Below are positions 35,774 through 50,400 of a stretch of 64,000 bases of DNA, in pieces (the first letter of the stretch is position 1; the number at the start of each line of letters is the position of its first letter). The translations under genes and the position numbers were made by a program. Source of the DNA: Liolophura sinensis (taxonomy: Eukaryota; Mollusca; Polyplacophora; Chitonida; Chitonidae); the NCBI RefSeq assembly GCF_032854445.1, contig NC_088295.1, forward strand, positions 27,017,385-27,081,384, read 5' to 3'. The notes under the pieces were generated by a model, which made no database searches, was not told the DNA's origin, and saw only the letters and a list, made by a program, of their open reading frames with translations.

Positions 35774-37602
35774 TGAAGACTACACCTAAAAGTGTCTAGA
35801 AGTCTGTCAAACACAAGTTGATTCTGAATAAGACAAGGTCGGATCAAATGTCAGCCATCACATTTTTTGTCTGCACTCTTTTTCTGTTAATTTAACAATC
35901 AGCTACAGGCATGTGGCTCTTCTTAGTTTGAATGAAAGATGAATGTCAGCTATTCACAAGTGTGACACACCAAGCTCCCAAACGCCAGCGCGAAACAGTG
36001 TCGCCAAACACCAAACACACGTACATGTACGCCGGGCCGGGTGTCACAAACAGACCCTCTCCGGAATGTAGGTGTATATATTAAAGTATCTGTAACACAA
36101 ATCTTGTCAGCCTGTTTCTAGTCATTAGATTATTGCATTAACCTGTTTATGTGTAATACCAATGTCTCCCGTGTTAACACAGTCCGTGCTTTACGACGTT
36201 TCAGCAACACACTACAACTCCACGCAGACACAAACACGAGCACTTGCCCAACTTCTGCGATCGATTTATCCCTTTAGCTGCTCCTCATTCTGAAGAAAGA
36301 AATATAAATTACACCTACTCCATTTAGAACAAATTTGGCACTTTAACATTTCGTAAATTATGAATTTTTTACATCAATAATTCAACGGTCTCAAACGATA
36401 TTGTTAAGTTTAGAACGTCCGCCATTTTGATTTTCATAGCCAATGTAAACGTCCCCAAGACAACCAGATTTGTTTGGGCAGGAAGTCCTGACCTCTTAAC
36501 GACCTTGAGAATTTATTCATTCGCACAAGTATAAGTCTCTTATAATGTTAGTGATTACCTGATATTAAGAACCTTTACACACGCAGAACCAGCTCTCATA
36601 CTATAAGTTGAAGACGTCTTTTCGACATAACGTACTTTCCATTGACAGCTTAGTGGTGTACTGATAATTACACTAGTAGCATTTAGTGTGAAAGTGACAC
36701 TTTTTATTATATATTGTAGGAAGACACAACCTGTATTGCATTGCGTTATTTCGTACCAAAACTATTTCTAGTACGATACCAGGTGAATATGTCATGTCCA
36801 ACCAGACAAAACAATTAAACTACACATAGACTAATCTGTCATAAGCTAAAAGAGGTATTTTTAAAACCATTACACCATAGAAAGCACTATGCTATTTTTG
36901 AAACTACCGGTGCCGTTATATAGTTTTTAAAACTTTATGCTTTACCACATTTATTATTTTTTACTTTATTAAATGACGATTATTAAGAGATCCTTCTACA
37001 AAACAATTATATTCCAGGTATGATATAATGGCCTGTACATGTTAGTTGTAACTATATGTCAAGACACACAGTTTTGAAATGCTGTATACATGAGTTACCA
37101 AAGTGACATTACATGACACCATTTTGTGTTAAATAAAGAAATAAATTAACAGATTATAATATATGTACCAGTATTCTTTATGCGATGTGACTTAAATTAC
37201 ATTTTTTAGAATTTATTTTAGTGTTTTGCATTGTACAGTTATAGACATTCGTTATTCCTGAATGTACATCACTTGAAATGAATCTTTTCTCGAGTACCGG
37301 TACATGTACTCTTAAACTGACAGTAACACCATATACAATAGTTTTATCATTCGTCAGCCACGTGCATGCATACAACGTGTACAAGCCTCCCTATGGACCA
37401 TTTAATTTTAACGCACATTGTGAATCAAACAATTACGGGGGCTGTTAATACCAGTAAATCGTTTGGCACCAACCCAGACCTCTCGCTATGACTGCGTGCC
37501 TTCAGACCAGACGAATACCAGACATGAATAATTAACCACAACAAAATGAGCTGCAGCACGCGAGGACTTGTACCCAGGGTCAAATGCACGTGGGGATTTC
37601 TC

Positions 37603-37615
37603 GTTGCCTAGCGTC
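37603..37615. promoter_or_regulatory. imperfect X-box upstream of the dynein gene
   Basis: GTTGCCTAGCGTC has a complete left half-site (GTTGCC) and TAGC of the right half, but GTC instead of AAC. It lies 232 bp before the dynein ATG and 28 bp before a short upstream open frame. Axonemal dynein genes are usual RFX/FOXJ1 targets, so the position makes sense. Confidence 0.3.
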
Positions 37616-37642
37616 ACAGTGGCCCGGATATTGTATATCAAC

Positions 37643-37699
37643 ATGGAGGGAAATGTTGCTCCGTGTGTTGATGATACTAGTGCACTAACCGAGCCTTAG
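37643..37699 (+). other. upstream open reading frame in the dynein leader
   Basis: An ATG in good context (ATCAACATGGAG) opens an 18-codon frame ending at TAG 37697-37699, about 150 bp before the dynein start. If transcription begins upstream of it, it would be a uORF. The transcript start is unknown. Confidence 0.3.
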
Positions 37700-37846
37700 A
37701 ACAGAAAGAAAAAGAATAATGTAGCCGGTTGATAGTGTTTCTGTATAGTTTTATAGGTTGACTGTGGATTTGTTTATCTCGGGTTTAGCTGAAGAAGCTG
37801 CAGGACTTACGGAGTACGCTACAAACAAACCAATCACCTACCGAAA

Positions 37847-40800
37847 ATGGCGCTAGATCGGCCAAACCAAGTGAGGACATCGCAAACTAAGATGGTAAAT
37901 TTTCTGTTGTGGACTTACAAAAGGCAATAACAACCACACCTTTCAAGCGATTAAAACCAACTGTAAATTGTGGTATTGACCTTAGTTAGCTATTTTCAAA
38001 CATAGGAACGAAACATCAGTGTTGATGTTTTTGCAAGTTTGCTAACCTAACGTAGGCTTACTGAAAGTCCACTGCCGCCAGTAACTCTTATCTTTAATAT
38101 TAGTACCCCCGGTATGAACAATATTTATGTAACATATTATAGTCAGTGTCATTTGTTGAGTACAAGATTCCAGCTAAGATTTTTGTTCCCAGGTAATAGA
38201 TTCTGCAAAATGGCGTTTACAGGTTGTAAAGACAAAATCAAATCAGTTTAGGACCTGATTAGTTTTTAATGGGAGACTCGAGGACAAGCCACACAGAAGG
38301 TTGCAGTGCATGTGTACATTATAAATGTTTTATGAGCATACATACACCAATAATTGTGACGTATTAAAGGAAAGAACAAATGAGTTCACAGCTTTGAATC
38401 GTCTTGATACAGATGGGAAGAAGTTTTGCGAGTTCCTCTTTGCTTGTTTCATTGGTCTAAGACCCCTTCAGGGAGTCTTTTGTATTGATGTTATTATTTC
38501 ATGGGTTATAGACAGTTAATTTGTGCCACTGAAACCACTATTTTGTGCCACTGTAGGCCTGCAAATTTGTATGGCTAAACTGGATTCTCTTAAAATTTAA
38601 CATAAATTAAAAGTCTCATAATTACAGGAATACATTGGGAAAACTCCACATATCTTATATTATTTTATATACGTTTCAAATAATGTGACATTCCAGAGAT
38701 ATAGTTGTGGAGAATAACTGACTTCATGTATAATTTAGATATAATTTATAGACAGCCTATTATGTAAAATTAAGTTCGCCTACGAGAGAAAAATATTCAT
38801 TCTCTATGTTTTCTCATTTGTTGTTGCTTGCAATATTTTGTGGAATAAAGCATTGAACAGTGGGCTTTTAAATTTTTTTTTTTTTTACTTAAACTTTCAG
38901 TTCCAAGATATGCAACCTACAATATTTAGCTCCAGCAAAAGCAAGGGCTTACCAGGCCTGCCACCTCTGCCCTCTTCAGAGCAAGATGCCTCTGATCTTT
39001 ACCAGGTAATGCCATCATATGTACAAGTGTTCATATACTACGCCTATAGAATGTATGCCTATGTTTATATGTTAATAAGTGCAGTTATATTCACTGAAGT
39101 CAGTGAATCAAAATACATAATAGTGTAATGGTACCCATAATTCACCTGTTACAAATTTGTCGCACTCACTGTGAGGTCTCCCCTTTGAATTTCACAGGTG
39201 AGAAAAACTTAATTGTTTGTTGAATGTTATACCTGGGACCAGTACACCTACATTGAAGATCAGTACATGTATAATATATGGTATACTGTTTACGCTTAAC
39301 AAGTCATATTAGAAGGGAATTGTAAGAACTTTCAAATGGATGAGGTTTTGATAGTTGTAGACCACCATAGCTCATAAATTAACAGCATGAATTTGTCTTT
39401 CCATCATGACAGATTGTTCTGAGGAATAGCCAGCATCCTCCAATCATGAAAGGTACATCCTGGACTTTGGCATCCCCTTTTAAAGAGGACAGATTCCATA
39501 GATCTCCCAGTGAATCCATCGGCAACAATTACACACCAACTGCGTCCAACCTCAAGTTGAGAGATATACCAAAGATGACAAGAGCTAAGACAAAAAGTAA
39601 GTGGAGGAGCTTAAAGGTAACATACATGTAGATTGTCAGTTAGTGCAACTTTGTATGGATCTCACCTATATGGGTTAAGGTTAAAGACTGACAGATGCTT
39701 CTAAAAAGTACAGATTTATTACCTCAAATGTATTATGCAAGGGTTGTTGCTTTAAGTTATAAATTTCATTGAAATATTTGTTTCATTGTGTATATGCTAT
39801 GTGACTTCGCAGTTTATTATATCACAAAATGGGATACAACTGTATGCAACCACTGTTCACCTTGTTTTGTTTTATTCATTTCTTTGCATCCTTTAGGATT
39901 AAAACCATGTGAGTAAAGTTTAGCACAGAATATTTAGTATGAACCTGTATGTATTTCTGTATACTTACGTCCACTTTTTCTATCTCACCTCTGCTAAATA
40001 TACACCCACTGTGTTTCTATGATGTATGACATGTGTGTTATTTTTCATAAAGACCCTGGCTTTTTTGTTGAAAATGTAGTGTAAATGAACACCTTGTATT
40101 TTCTGTGATATATTTTTGGGTCACTTGAGACTGCATTTGTCTCATCGACAAACCATGCATTAGGAGCTTTGGTCACAAATGTATTCTTTGTGTGTGCTTC
40201 TGTTGTGGTATTGAAAATGTCACATTTGAATTTGAATATACATGCACTGTAATAACTTGGTAAATATCCATGAAACAGTCTGTCAGTATATGTATGCACA
40301 TGAAGTCATGATCAAATGAACAAAAATGAAAAAAGATATTTGAAAAAGATCAGTTATTCTACTTTGGTAGTAAAACCGTGACATTACAGACATTTTTTCT
40401 TTGAATTGTGTGTATCAAAGGCGTAAGTTTGTATATAGTAAGGACTATCGCCTATAAATAAAAGTTTTTAACAATACTGAGAAAGTACTGGGAAGGTGAT
40501 ATATGTACTTGTAAATAACATTTGTCAAAGCTGATGAGGATGACAGTGTTATCCTTTCAGTTAATTTCAAGTAAATTTTTTATCAGATTAATAAATCTTT
40601 GTGTATCTCTTAATATTACAGTGGAAATTGGGAAGAAAAGTCCCAGGCAGTCTAAAGAATTCTCTCGAATGAAGACAACGCTTGGACACAGCGCATCTGT
40701 TATACCCCCTGTAGTCACCAATGGGTTAGTCTATTCTGTGTATCATTTTCTGTTTACATAAACAGAATCCTGTTGTCACCATGAAGTGGCATTAACCTAA

Positions 40801-41411
40801 TTCTTCGAACAGATATTAGTTGTGCTGAAAGCAGAATATTACATTTCTTTCCCAGCTTTTTGTGAAAGTAAATATATGAGTATGTTAATCATAAGATGGT
40901 CTAACCATGTGAGAAAAAGAAACTGAATAATGGTGCTACAGTTACATGTATATTTTCTAAAAAGAGTAGACCCGGTGTCCCAAAAATTAGAAGAAATAGG
41001 GTAAACCTTTGTTTATTAACAGAATTACTTAAGCGTTCTTATTTGACTAATTTAGACACAGCATTATAGCAGATATTATTAAACCATGCAAATGGTATAA
41101 TTAATAATGTTTTTGCAGATATTATAAATTCAGACAATGTATGTCAATGGAAGACTTCCTCTGTCAATTTTTGACTTGCATTCATTCACTATTATAAACA
41201 TGCTTACAAGATAATAGTTTGTGTTCTGACTCCATCTGTTTTGTTTCTGTATTGATTCTTTCATGATAACAGAACTTCTGCTGCTGATGACACTGAAGAA
41301 CCTCTGCCTCCTAGTCGTCCCATGAGTCCTATGGAACAGCAGAACATCATGCTGAGTAGAGAGAAACAAGAGCTAGATCTCACTGGGGAACCTTCTGACA
41401 GAGATCAGGAG
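37847..41411 (+). CDS. DNAH7: dynein exons 1-5, N-terminal low-complexity region
   Basis: Exons 37847-37894, 38901-39005, 39413-39596, 40622-40724 and 41273-41411 encode residues 1-193. The sequence is rich in Ser, Pro, Lys and Gln with [13 protein letters not shown], and has no fold I recognise. Exon 1 is a 16-codon start exon (MALDRPNQ...) that joins in phase. If it is untranslated, initiation would fall at the Met four codons into exon 2. This is the least certain part of the model. Confidence 0.65.
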
Positions 41412-44400
41412 GTCAGGCAGTCAAAACAGACTTACTTGTTTGTATATTTTTAAAAGCTCTTTATTAGGATCTACGGGTGAGGATTGGTGTTAAATTGGAT
41501 TGGAAGTTAAATTGCCACTTACACTAGTTTTTAAAAAATACCAAGAACACCATCTGATGAAACTTCAAACTAGTAGAATGCATAGTTTTTGCTTTATATT
41601 GAATTTTGTAACTTTCAAGACCAAATTATCTGAACTGGGACCGCTGCTCCCATCAGCTGGTTCAATTTTTAAGTTACGTATCAAGCTACGTTGTTCACAC
41701 TGCGGCAGTATGGTATCAATATGTATTAAAGTTCAGTGAAAACATGACGATAACCTTCTTGGCTGTGAAAATCCTTAATTTCGTCCCCTTAAGCAACATT
41801 AGCCCAAGTCTACTCTGATAAATATTCACATGCTGATAAATTTCTTACAGTCGGCAACCTGATGTTTTACTCAGGGTTGATTTTTTTTTAAATTAATCCA
41901 AAAGTTGACGTTTTCATGAACCCTGTGTTCTCTCTCACATAACGACAGAGAATAGGAGATTCCATCGGCGTAGCGATTTATCGGCATTTTGTCGGATTAC
42001 CACCTTGTAATAGTTTGAGCTCGTGGGTGTTTACTTTATGGATTTATTTTAAGTGGTTTGCAAGTAAAACTAATGAAATAGAAATTTAAAGAACATAATC
42101 ATATTAGAGCTGAAGAAATCATTTATAGATGGACTACATTTTGTCTGGGCAGGTTTTCTAGTTGGTAGATAAGTATATTGTCATCAAGCTTGGTTGATAC
42201 AACAGACTGACCTCAGATTAACTTGATCTGATACATCAACGCGATCACACACTGTTATGATAATCTGTATGTCTACTATTTATGACAATATGTTCGTTTC
42301 TGTTTTTAGCGATATTACTTCTACATACAACAAGGTATCCAGAAGAACATGTTGGCTCCTCAGCCCCCTGAACAGATGAAAAAGATCAAACAGCTGGTAC
42401 CTAATGCCCTGCTCTCAAACTCTGACCTGGACCTCAGTGTGCAAACTCTGACTGAGGAGATTGATGAAGATTACGAACACAGCCTGCGGAAATCCATTGG
42501 TAACTTCTGCGAACTCTTCTCCAGACTTTTGGTCTAGAACAGCACATTGCTATTTGATCAAGCGGTGACATGGTAGTGTTCAAGGGAATTCACTAATGAT
42601 TCAGTTTAATTGCTTTTCAGATCTTAAAGTCAGCATTATAATGTTAAAACATCCTGCGTTAAATTTTTTAATTGGATTTAAGTTTGCAACTTAATTGAAT
42701 GTGATATACTGTTGGGACAATTGATGTTATTTACAGGGTTGATCAGTAGTTTGTCCATCGTATGTATAGATAACATAAATGTGAATATTTGCATATAGTC
42801 TCCTGCACAAATTATACATTCATCCTACTTGTGTTATTGAAGCCATGCTTTCCATTCTTTCAGTCGACTACATTCTGAAAGATCCAGAGGAAAAGAACAG
42901 ACTTCATATCTCACAAACCCCAAAATCTTTCCCTCAAAGGTTAGCTAATTAACATTTCTGTGAAAAATTTCAATGATGTTTCTTTGTCATTTGTCACAAT
43001 TGATTGACGAATGTTAACAGGTCAAAGCATTAAACCCCTTGTGATGTTTGTGTTGTAAAGAAAAGAAAACCCCTTTATGTATCGATCTTGAACATATGTA
43101 TTGGCATGATTCATTATTTTTTTTAATTGAAGTACAATTTTTCTCCTGTTGAACAGGATAATCCGAGCTCCAATTCCATGGCATGACACTTATGTGCAGG
43201 CCAAGGAATTCAACTATAAACATTTGTTTATCAATAATGGCATCATGCAGGAGTTAAGAAACATCTGGTCCGATCAGTGAGTATCCATATCTTTGTCATC
43301 TTACTCATACTAGCTACTGAGCATGGCAGTTTAATCATTATAACCTTGTTCATCCCTGTAAATGTATGCAGTAAAACACTCAACATTAGTATTTTTTGAT
43401 GGAATATATAGTTAGGTAAAGTATAATTCTGTTAATTAAAATAATGAGCTTTACATATATCTTTCCTTTGTACAGTTATAACTGCATATATATATATAAG
43501 CTTGTGCTGTCTCACAGGTTCTCCCAGCTGAGATTTGTCAATCTCCAGGAATTGCTGGCTGCTGATCTTCCTCTCCTACCCACAGAGTTTGAATCTCTAG
43601 TGAAAAAACAATGCTGGGAATCACATGAAGTTCTCAGGAAAAGGTGAGTATTTCAGCTGGTTAATAAGAATTAAAAGCACCTAGTGACTAGGCTTAAAAT
43701 TGTATCTAACCTCAGGTCAGTATATGTAGTTATGATATTATTGTTTACCTTTGTGTAAAGATTAATTTTGAAGTTTTCTCAACTAACAAATTTTTTCATG
43801 TGATGAGTTATGTTTTTACTCTTTATTTGAAATTTCTTGATCGTAAATATTCTTTCAATTCTTCTAATGATTACAGCTGGATTCCCACATGTGCAAAGAT
43901 GTGTTTGGACAAGAAGGACTTGTGGCACCATCTTTTGCCACAGTATAACTCCCAGTCTGAAGAGTTCATCAGAGGGTTCTTCTCCACAGTTGCCTCCCTT
44001 ATGTCCCTACAGCTCAGGGAAATGGTTATTAACTCTCTGGCTGACTTCCTGGCATTCTTTGAAATTCACGAGGTATGGGTGCCATTAATGTCATGTTGAA
44101 GACCAAATTCTTAAGTATGACATCAAACAACAATCAAATAAGTAAGTAGATTGCTTAAGACTAAAGATGTTGCTTATCAGTTTTGATTAAAATAGATGTA
44201 CTTATGCCCCTGTTTTTAACTAATGATTGATTCTGTCAGTGAGAGTGAGGATGTACATATAACTTTTTAATCTTACATTTATTTATTTATTTGATTGTTA
44301 CCGTACTGAACTTATATGGTGGCTGTTTTATAGGTTGAGGGAAACCACAGTTCCCAGCGACTGAAATACGTGCACCTCTAATCACTAGAGCACGACTCCC

Positions 44401-47400
44401 TTCTTGACTCTATTAATGAGTTTCCTACTAGATTATTACATTGCATGCTATCCTTGGTTTCAGACAGGGAATGATTTTGGGGAAGAGTTTGACGAGCTCC
44501 AGTATGTGATGTCCCAGGTGATGATCATCAAACTAAGAGTTGAGGAGCCAAAGATTGTCTTTGATCCTCCTTTCCGAGATATCAGAGATATTATCCTCCG
44601 ATGCTTCTCTGAGATCATTGCCAGTGCTGATGGGTTAACCAGGGTGAGGGTTTTTATTTTTCCTTTAATTGTGCAGCAAAATCCTATGGACTAAATTCTG
44701 AAATATTTATTAAATACTTCAGAGAATTCATGGGATTCTTTTGAAGGTTTGTTGAAGTTTTGACATGTACACACTCTAGGCAGTGGGTGAAAATGTACTA
44801 TTTTATTACCCTACTTCCTCAACCTTTTCGCCTATGAAAAAAACAACTTTCAGTGCATTGTAAGCACATTATTAATTTCATTTCAGAGACAAAACTACAG
44901 TGCTTGGATTGACCAATTTTAGGGCCTCACAATTTTATCAGTCTACACAGAATATTGCTTTCAGAATATATGCTTGAATAAACATCTTGCAAACACGCGA
45001 AAAGGTTAAAGAATTACAGTACTCATTGATGGTAAAGAAAATATTTACAATACCATGCATTGATACTTACCATATTACTAATATGTACTCGTATATTTGG
45101 ATGCTGTAGGTGGAGTGTGAAATATTCCCGGAAATAAGAGGTCAAAGGCTACTCTTGAGGTCTGTCAAAATTGAAGAGACTTTGGTGACAGACTATGTGG
45201 ACAAAGCCATGGAGATTTTCAAACTGAACACTGTTGGACCACAAAAGTAAGATTTGATGTTTACACTTTTGTTTATTGTGTGTAAAGTTTTACATATGTG
45301 GCTCTATTAATGACTGATACATTTTTAAATGTTTTTAATGCTGGAAGGAGATATAATATGTCCACTGTGTATCAAAATAAATAATTTGATTTTGTTGCCT
45401 TCAGGTATTTGAACTTGTACAAGAAATACTCAGATCTTCTGAATGGCAAAGCTGACCAAGAAGTTACAGCTTTTTTGAAAGAGACACATTCCATACAGGC
45501 CTTCAAAAATGTAAGTGTGAAACTTCATGATATAAATTTAGGCTTGACTTTTTTCAAAACAGCGCAGGTAAAGTATTCATAGTTTTATTTTTACCTTTAT
45601 CAAGATCAAAATCCTTTTTTAAAAGTTTGCATACGTGTAACTAAAATATAATATACTTAAAACATGTTATAATATTTATATTTTCATAACATAATTATTG
45701 TATTGTTTTTATAACTAAAGTTTCTATTATCGTTTTCTACATAGAAAATCATGGGATATGACAGTTTGAAGACAGAAATTGCTTTGTTGAGGATTACAGT
45801 CCCCTTGAGCATGTTCTGTTTGGATTGTCTGACCCTGAATGCTGACCTGTGTGTGAAGGCTGGGCAGCTCAGGGAGAGAGTGATACAGTTTGAGGTGGAC
45901 CAGAACAGGGATCTCAACAGAGCGTGAGTTCACACTTCACTGTCAGATTTCTCTGATTTTAGCTACACAAAAAAATACTTTACAGTACCTCGCAACACTT
46001 AATTACATTTTGTTTTCTGGGATGACCTGTGGATCTTCCAAGATAATGTAAATCACTCAACAGCAGTTGTATCATGCTTAGATATGCCTGGCACTGACTG
46101 ATAGTTATGTTAACAATAATAACGACAAAGAGATCATTCAGGAAACCTTGCTGTCTAATTTATTAATAAATTGCAGAATTTGTCGAAAGTATGATGAGAT
46201 GGCAGACACAGTGAGTGATGTACCGGACACTACAAAAGACTTGGTGGAAACTCAGGAGTACCTGAAAGAAGTCAGTTTTGTTTATTCTTTCTCTTTGGTT
46301 TTATAATTTTGTGTTTAAAAGCATGGTCTCGAGATGACCAGAACTAGCCGATGAGGTTCTGTGTTCAAATCCATCTATCGCTCCCCTCTTTACTTTGTCT
46401 CATCCTTTATTTAACTGAGTTTGAGTCTTTGCTGATCTAAGCAGATGGGGATGACATAACTAAAAGTAGCAAATAAAGTCATGTGTTCAAATCCAGGTAT
46501 TGCTCCCTCTTTACTTTTTGTCCTTCTGTAAGTAAACTGTCTCATAAGTTTTGTCATTGTCATTACATGTATTTTTGTGCAGTCTGTCGACATAACTGTG
46601 TACAAACTGAAGGAAGACACAGATGAGGCTGCCACACGACTTATGTTTCTACTGGACTATGCTATCCTACCATGTAAGTACATGTGCATGGTAAAATGCA
46701 TTCTGTTTTTGTTGTGATTAGTGTAAATTGTAGACAGTTTTCCATGTGAGTAAAATCATTGATCAAAGAATCTGCTATTCTGTATGCATCTTAATTATTT
46801 TCAAAGGCTATTATTTTGAAAGAAACCAAAACATCTGATATAACAGCTGTTGTCCTTTGTCAGCAGTGGTGAGGGTAATTTTGTTCTCTTTGTGTCACAG
46901 TTGAGGATATCAAGCTGAACAGCACAGTATTTCACTGGCCAGAGCATATCCGGACTGTGTTTGATCTCAGTCAGAATCGGCTACAGAGCAAGAGAGAGGC
47001 CATTGAGGATGAACTGAAGAAGAAAGTTTCTGCTTTTGAAGATAAACTCAATGAGTATTACAAAGAGGTGGAATCTTTCAGAAAGAAAGAGGTATGTGAC
47101 ACTGAATTGTGTTTGCAGTATATTTACATGTAAGTGTTTTTGGGGTTTTTTTTTATTAAAACATGCACATGCATAATGAGAATTTTAGATGTCAGAATTT
47201 GAGTGTCATTAAAATACACCAGTAAGCTTGATTCCTCCAAAGTAGCAGATTTGGTGTATGTGTATGAATATAATCCTGATAATATAATCACATGTTCAGG
47301 TACCTGTGTTATTTCATCTTCATGTACATGAATGTGATAAATGCAGAAAAAGTAACACAACCATTATCTGACCTTGATGTGTTTTGCCATTAAATTTCAG

Positions 47401-50400
47401 ATAATGAGTTCAGACGAGATGAAGTCTAATGTGGAACAACTGGCCAAACTACAGGAGAATCTAGAGGCAGCCAGATTAGAGCTGGAGTCAATCAATGAGG
47501 AGGAGTCGCTATTGGAATGGGAACCCACTGCCTTCCCACAGCTTCAGCAGATGTTCCAAATGAAGGATCCATATGATAAGCTCTGGAACACTGCCTACAC
47601 ATTCCACAATAAACAGGAGCAATGGATGAATGGTAACACAATGGCTTCAAAAATCATCTTTTGCGAGTTGTTTCTCCTACTTAAATGTGTGTGTAGTAAC
47701 GTTACAACTATTGATTCTTTTTCAAGAATCGCACAGTATCATTTCAAATAAATAATAAAAATAACATGACATCACAGTTAGCGTCAGTGAATGGAGTCCA
47801 TTTGGTTGTACTCTATATAGATTTTTACAGGGTAGGTAAGATTATGGACAGTGACTTGGTCTATGATTAGTTACGCGGGAGAGTAAATCTGAACTGAATG
47901 AAGCTTACATATAATCTAGGAAAGTCTGATTGTAGATTATACAACCTCTGTCACATTGGCACAACCAGGCCTTGAGATATCCATGTTTGTTATCAGAATG
48001 CCACAAATTAGACCCACCAGTTCACCTTGCTGTTCATATTTGTGCTTAAAAGGATTGTTGAGGCTACTGCCTTTTCTCACACTCAGATTGGCAACATTTG
48101 ATGTATTCGAAATGAAGGCGAAGAACAAAACTGTTACAAAATGAATTTCACATTGATCAGAAACAAATGGACCCTTCATATATAACAATCTTATGATCGG
48201 TTAGACAAAGGATTGACATCACAACAGACATCATCTAAAAAGAAAAGGTTGCATGGTCTCCCCAGATAGCTCAATGGAATGTTTTAAAGCCTTGTGTTTA
48301 TGAGTTTGATCCTATCTCTAACGTATACCAGTCAAAGGCTTACTCAGGTGGTACAAGTCATCACCCATCACCACTCCAATTACAAACTTGCAAGCATAGA
48401 TTCTTGAAAAACAATCAACTGCGCAGACAATAGTGTGATGTCGCAGCAAACGTTTAAGTACTGTTACATGTAATGTGTTGTATTTTATGATTCCATGTCG
48501 GTGTTTTGTGAACACCAACATGGGGTTTGATGGGATACCTATCAACCATTTATTGCCTCTTTTAGGACCATTCACAAATCTCAATGCTGAAGAGATTGAG
48601 ACAGAGGTTGGGGACATGTGGCGTACCATGTACAAGTTGACCAAATCCTTCTCTGATCAACAAGGCCCTAGAAGGATAGCAGATAGCGTCAAAGGGAAGA
48701 TAGACAAGTTCAAACAGCATTTGCCTATACTTCAAACCATCTGCAACCCGGGTATCAGAGACAGGCACTGGGAGGCTGTAAGTTTATCATCTTTACAAAA
48801 TGTTTTTCTTATATACCAGGATTAATTTTTTGATTATTTTTTTTTCTTTTGTTCATTCACAGGTAAATACATGAACAGTGGAAATCTGTTTTGTGAAATG
48901 AAAAATGAATTTCAAGTCAGCTTTAATGACCTCCATGTTGCTTTGTTGATGAATTGAAAAACTATTTGGGTTATGATTAGTTATAACTGAGATGCTTGTT
49001 ATAATCTGTTTGCAGATGAGTGACATTGTAGGCTTTGACCTGAAACCTCAGCCTGACACATCTCTGTTCCACATGTTAGACTATGGCCTTGGAAAACATC
49101 TTGCTAGGTAAGTTCTTCTGGATGTCACATGAGATTTATAGCTTTTTCTATTGTAAAATCATAAGCATATGTCATTAGCAGCTGTGGTTTTGTGGGTTTC
49201 TTGTTGTCTGTTTAAGAAGCAAACCGATACAGAACTATACAAAAGAAGCAGTTGCAGGTATGAATGAGAAAAATCACCACAATGTTCTACATACATGTAT
49301 GTGTATGTACATAACCTTTCTGCAGGTTGTCTCTACACTCAGAGGTATAACGCCTTTCTTCCTGATTAGATAGCCGTGGAAAGCTCAGCATTAAGTGAAT
49401 ACAAATTGATTGATCAGTTTTTAATTTATCCAGATTGGAGGAGATTGGAGCAGCAGCAGCCAAGGAATACTCTCTGGAGAAGGCATTGGAAAAGATGAAG
49501 ACAGAATGGAAGCCAATGAGCTTTGATATGACACCATACAGAGAAACTGTACGCTTCAGTATTTTACACAGAAAAAAATTCACAATTTTTGTTCTTTAGG
49601 CTATTTTGATGACAAGCATAATGTTATCTTAAGATAAAAATGAATATGTGAAAAAACTTGTTTATTCTGTGAAACACAAGTCAGCATCATAGACATCTTG
49701 TACTTGGTTGAACTGTAATGTGTGTGTTTCTGTTGCAGGGAGTTTCTATCTTGTCTTCTGTTGATGAGATCCAGCTACTTCTGGATGACCACATTGTCAA
49801 GGCTCAGACCATGAGAGGCTCACCCTTCATCAAGCCATTTGAAGTAGAAATGAAGGAATGGGAAGAAAAACTCCTTCTCATGCAGGACATCTTAGATGCC
49901 TGGTTGAAGGTAGGCATCAAGACAACAATCCCAATGGCTTTCTATGTGTTGAACACATGGTGTGGTGTAAAACAAAGTATAAAAATGTGTGTGTGAAAAG
50001 AAATGAGAGATTTGTCTTAATTTCATCACAACTGACAGACCAAGCAAATAAGAAAAATAGTGATGACAAGAAAAATGTCATGGAGAAACAAATTTAGAAT
50101 TACTTATATACCATTCACAACACAATATCTTGGAGAATACCACTCAGGATTGGAGGTTTGCTGTGGTTGACATACACACAGTGAATCAGTACACTAGGCC
50201 AAAAACACTGTAATGGAAGGAGGCATCAGATGAGGATCACAATAACTATGTTGGTAGTAGTGTAGGACATGAAAGGACATACTTTAATTTTTCCTGGCCA
50301 TTTTAGTTTTGCGGTTGACAGGTTTTTTTTTGCCAAACAAAATTCAACTTTGCACGGCATTTACGACTGCTTTTGCTGAATGCTGTCATTATTTGTGAGG

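Larger units (their letters stand above)
35774..37846. promoter_or_regulatory. shared upstream region of the FBXW10-like and dynein genes
   Basis: The two genes are transcribed divergently and their first ATGs are about 2.07 kb apart. The interval has no coding exon. RFX-like sites are GTCCCCAAGACAAC at 36451-36464, with two mismatches to the strict X-box, and GTTGCCTAGCGTC at 37603-37615, with one good half-site. The middle (36.7-37.4 kb) is AT-rich. The flanks nearer the genes are richer in CpG, as at a pair of start regions. Confidence 0.4.

Noticed and set aside
47633-48565. Open frames in the large dynein intron
   Set aside because: Exons 47401-47632 and 48566-48777 join in phase and match the family directly, leaving no room for an extra exon. 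The frames are random.
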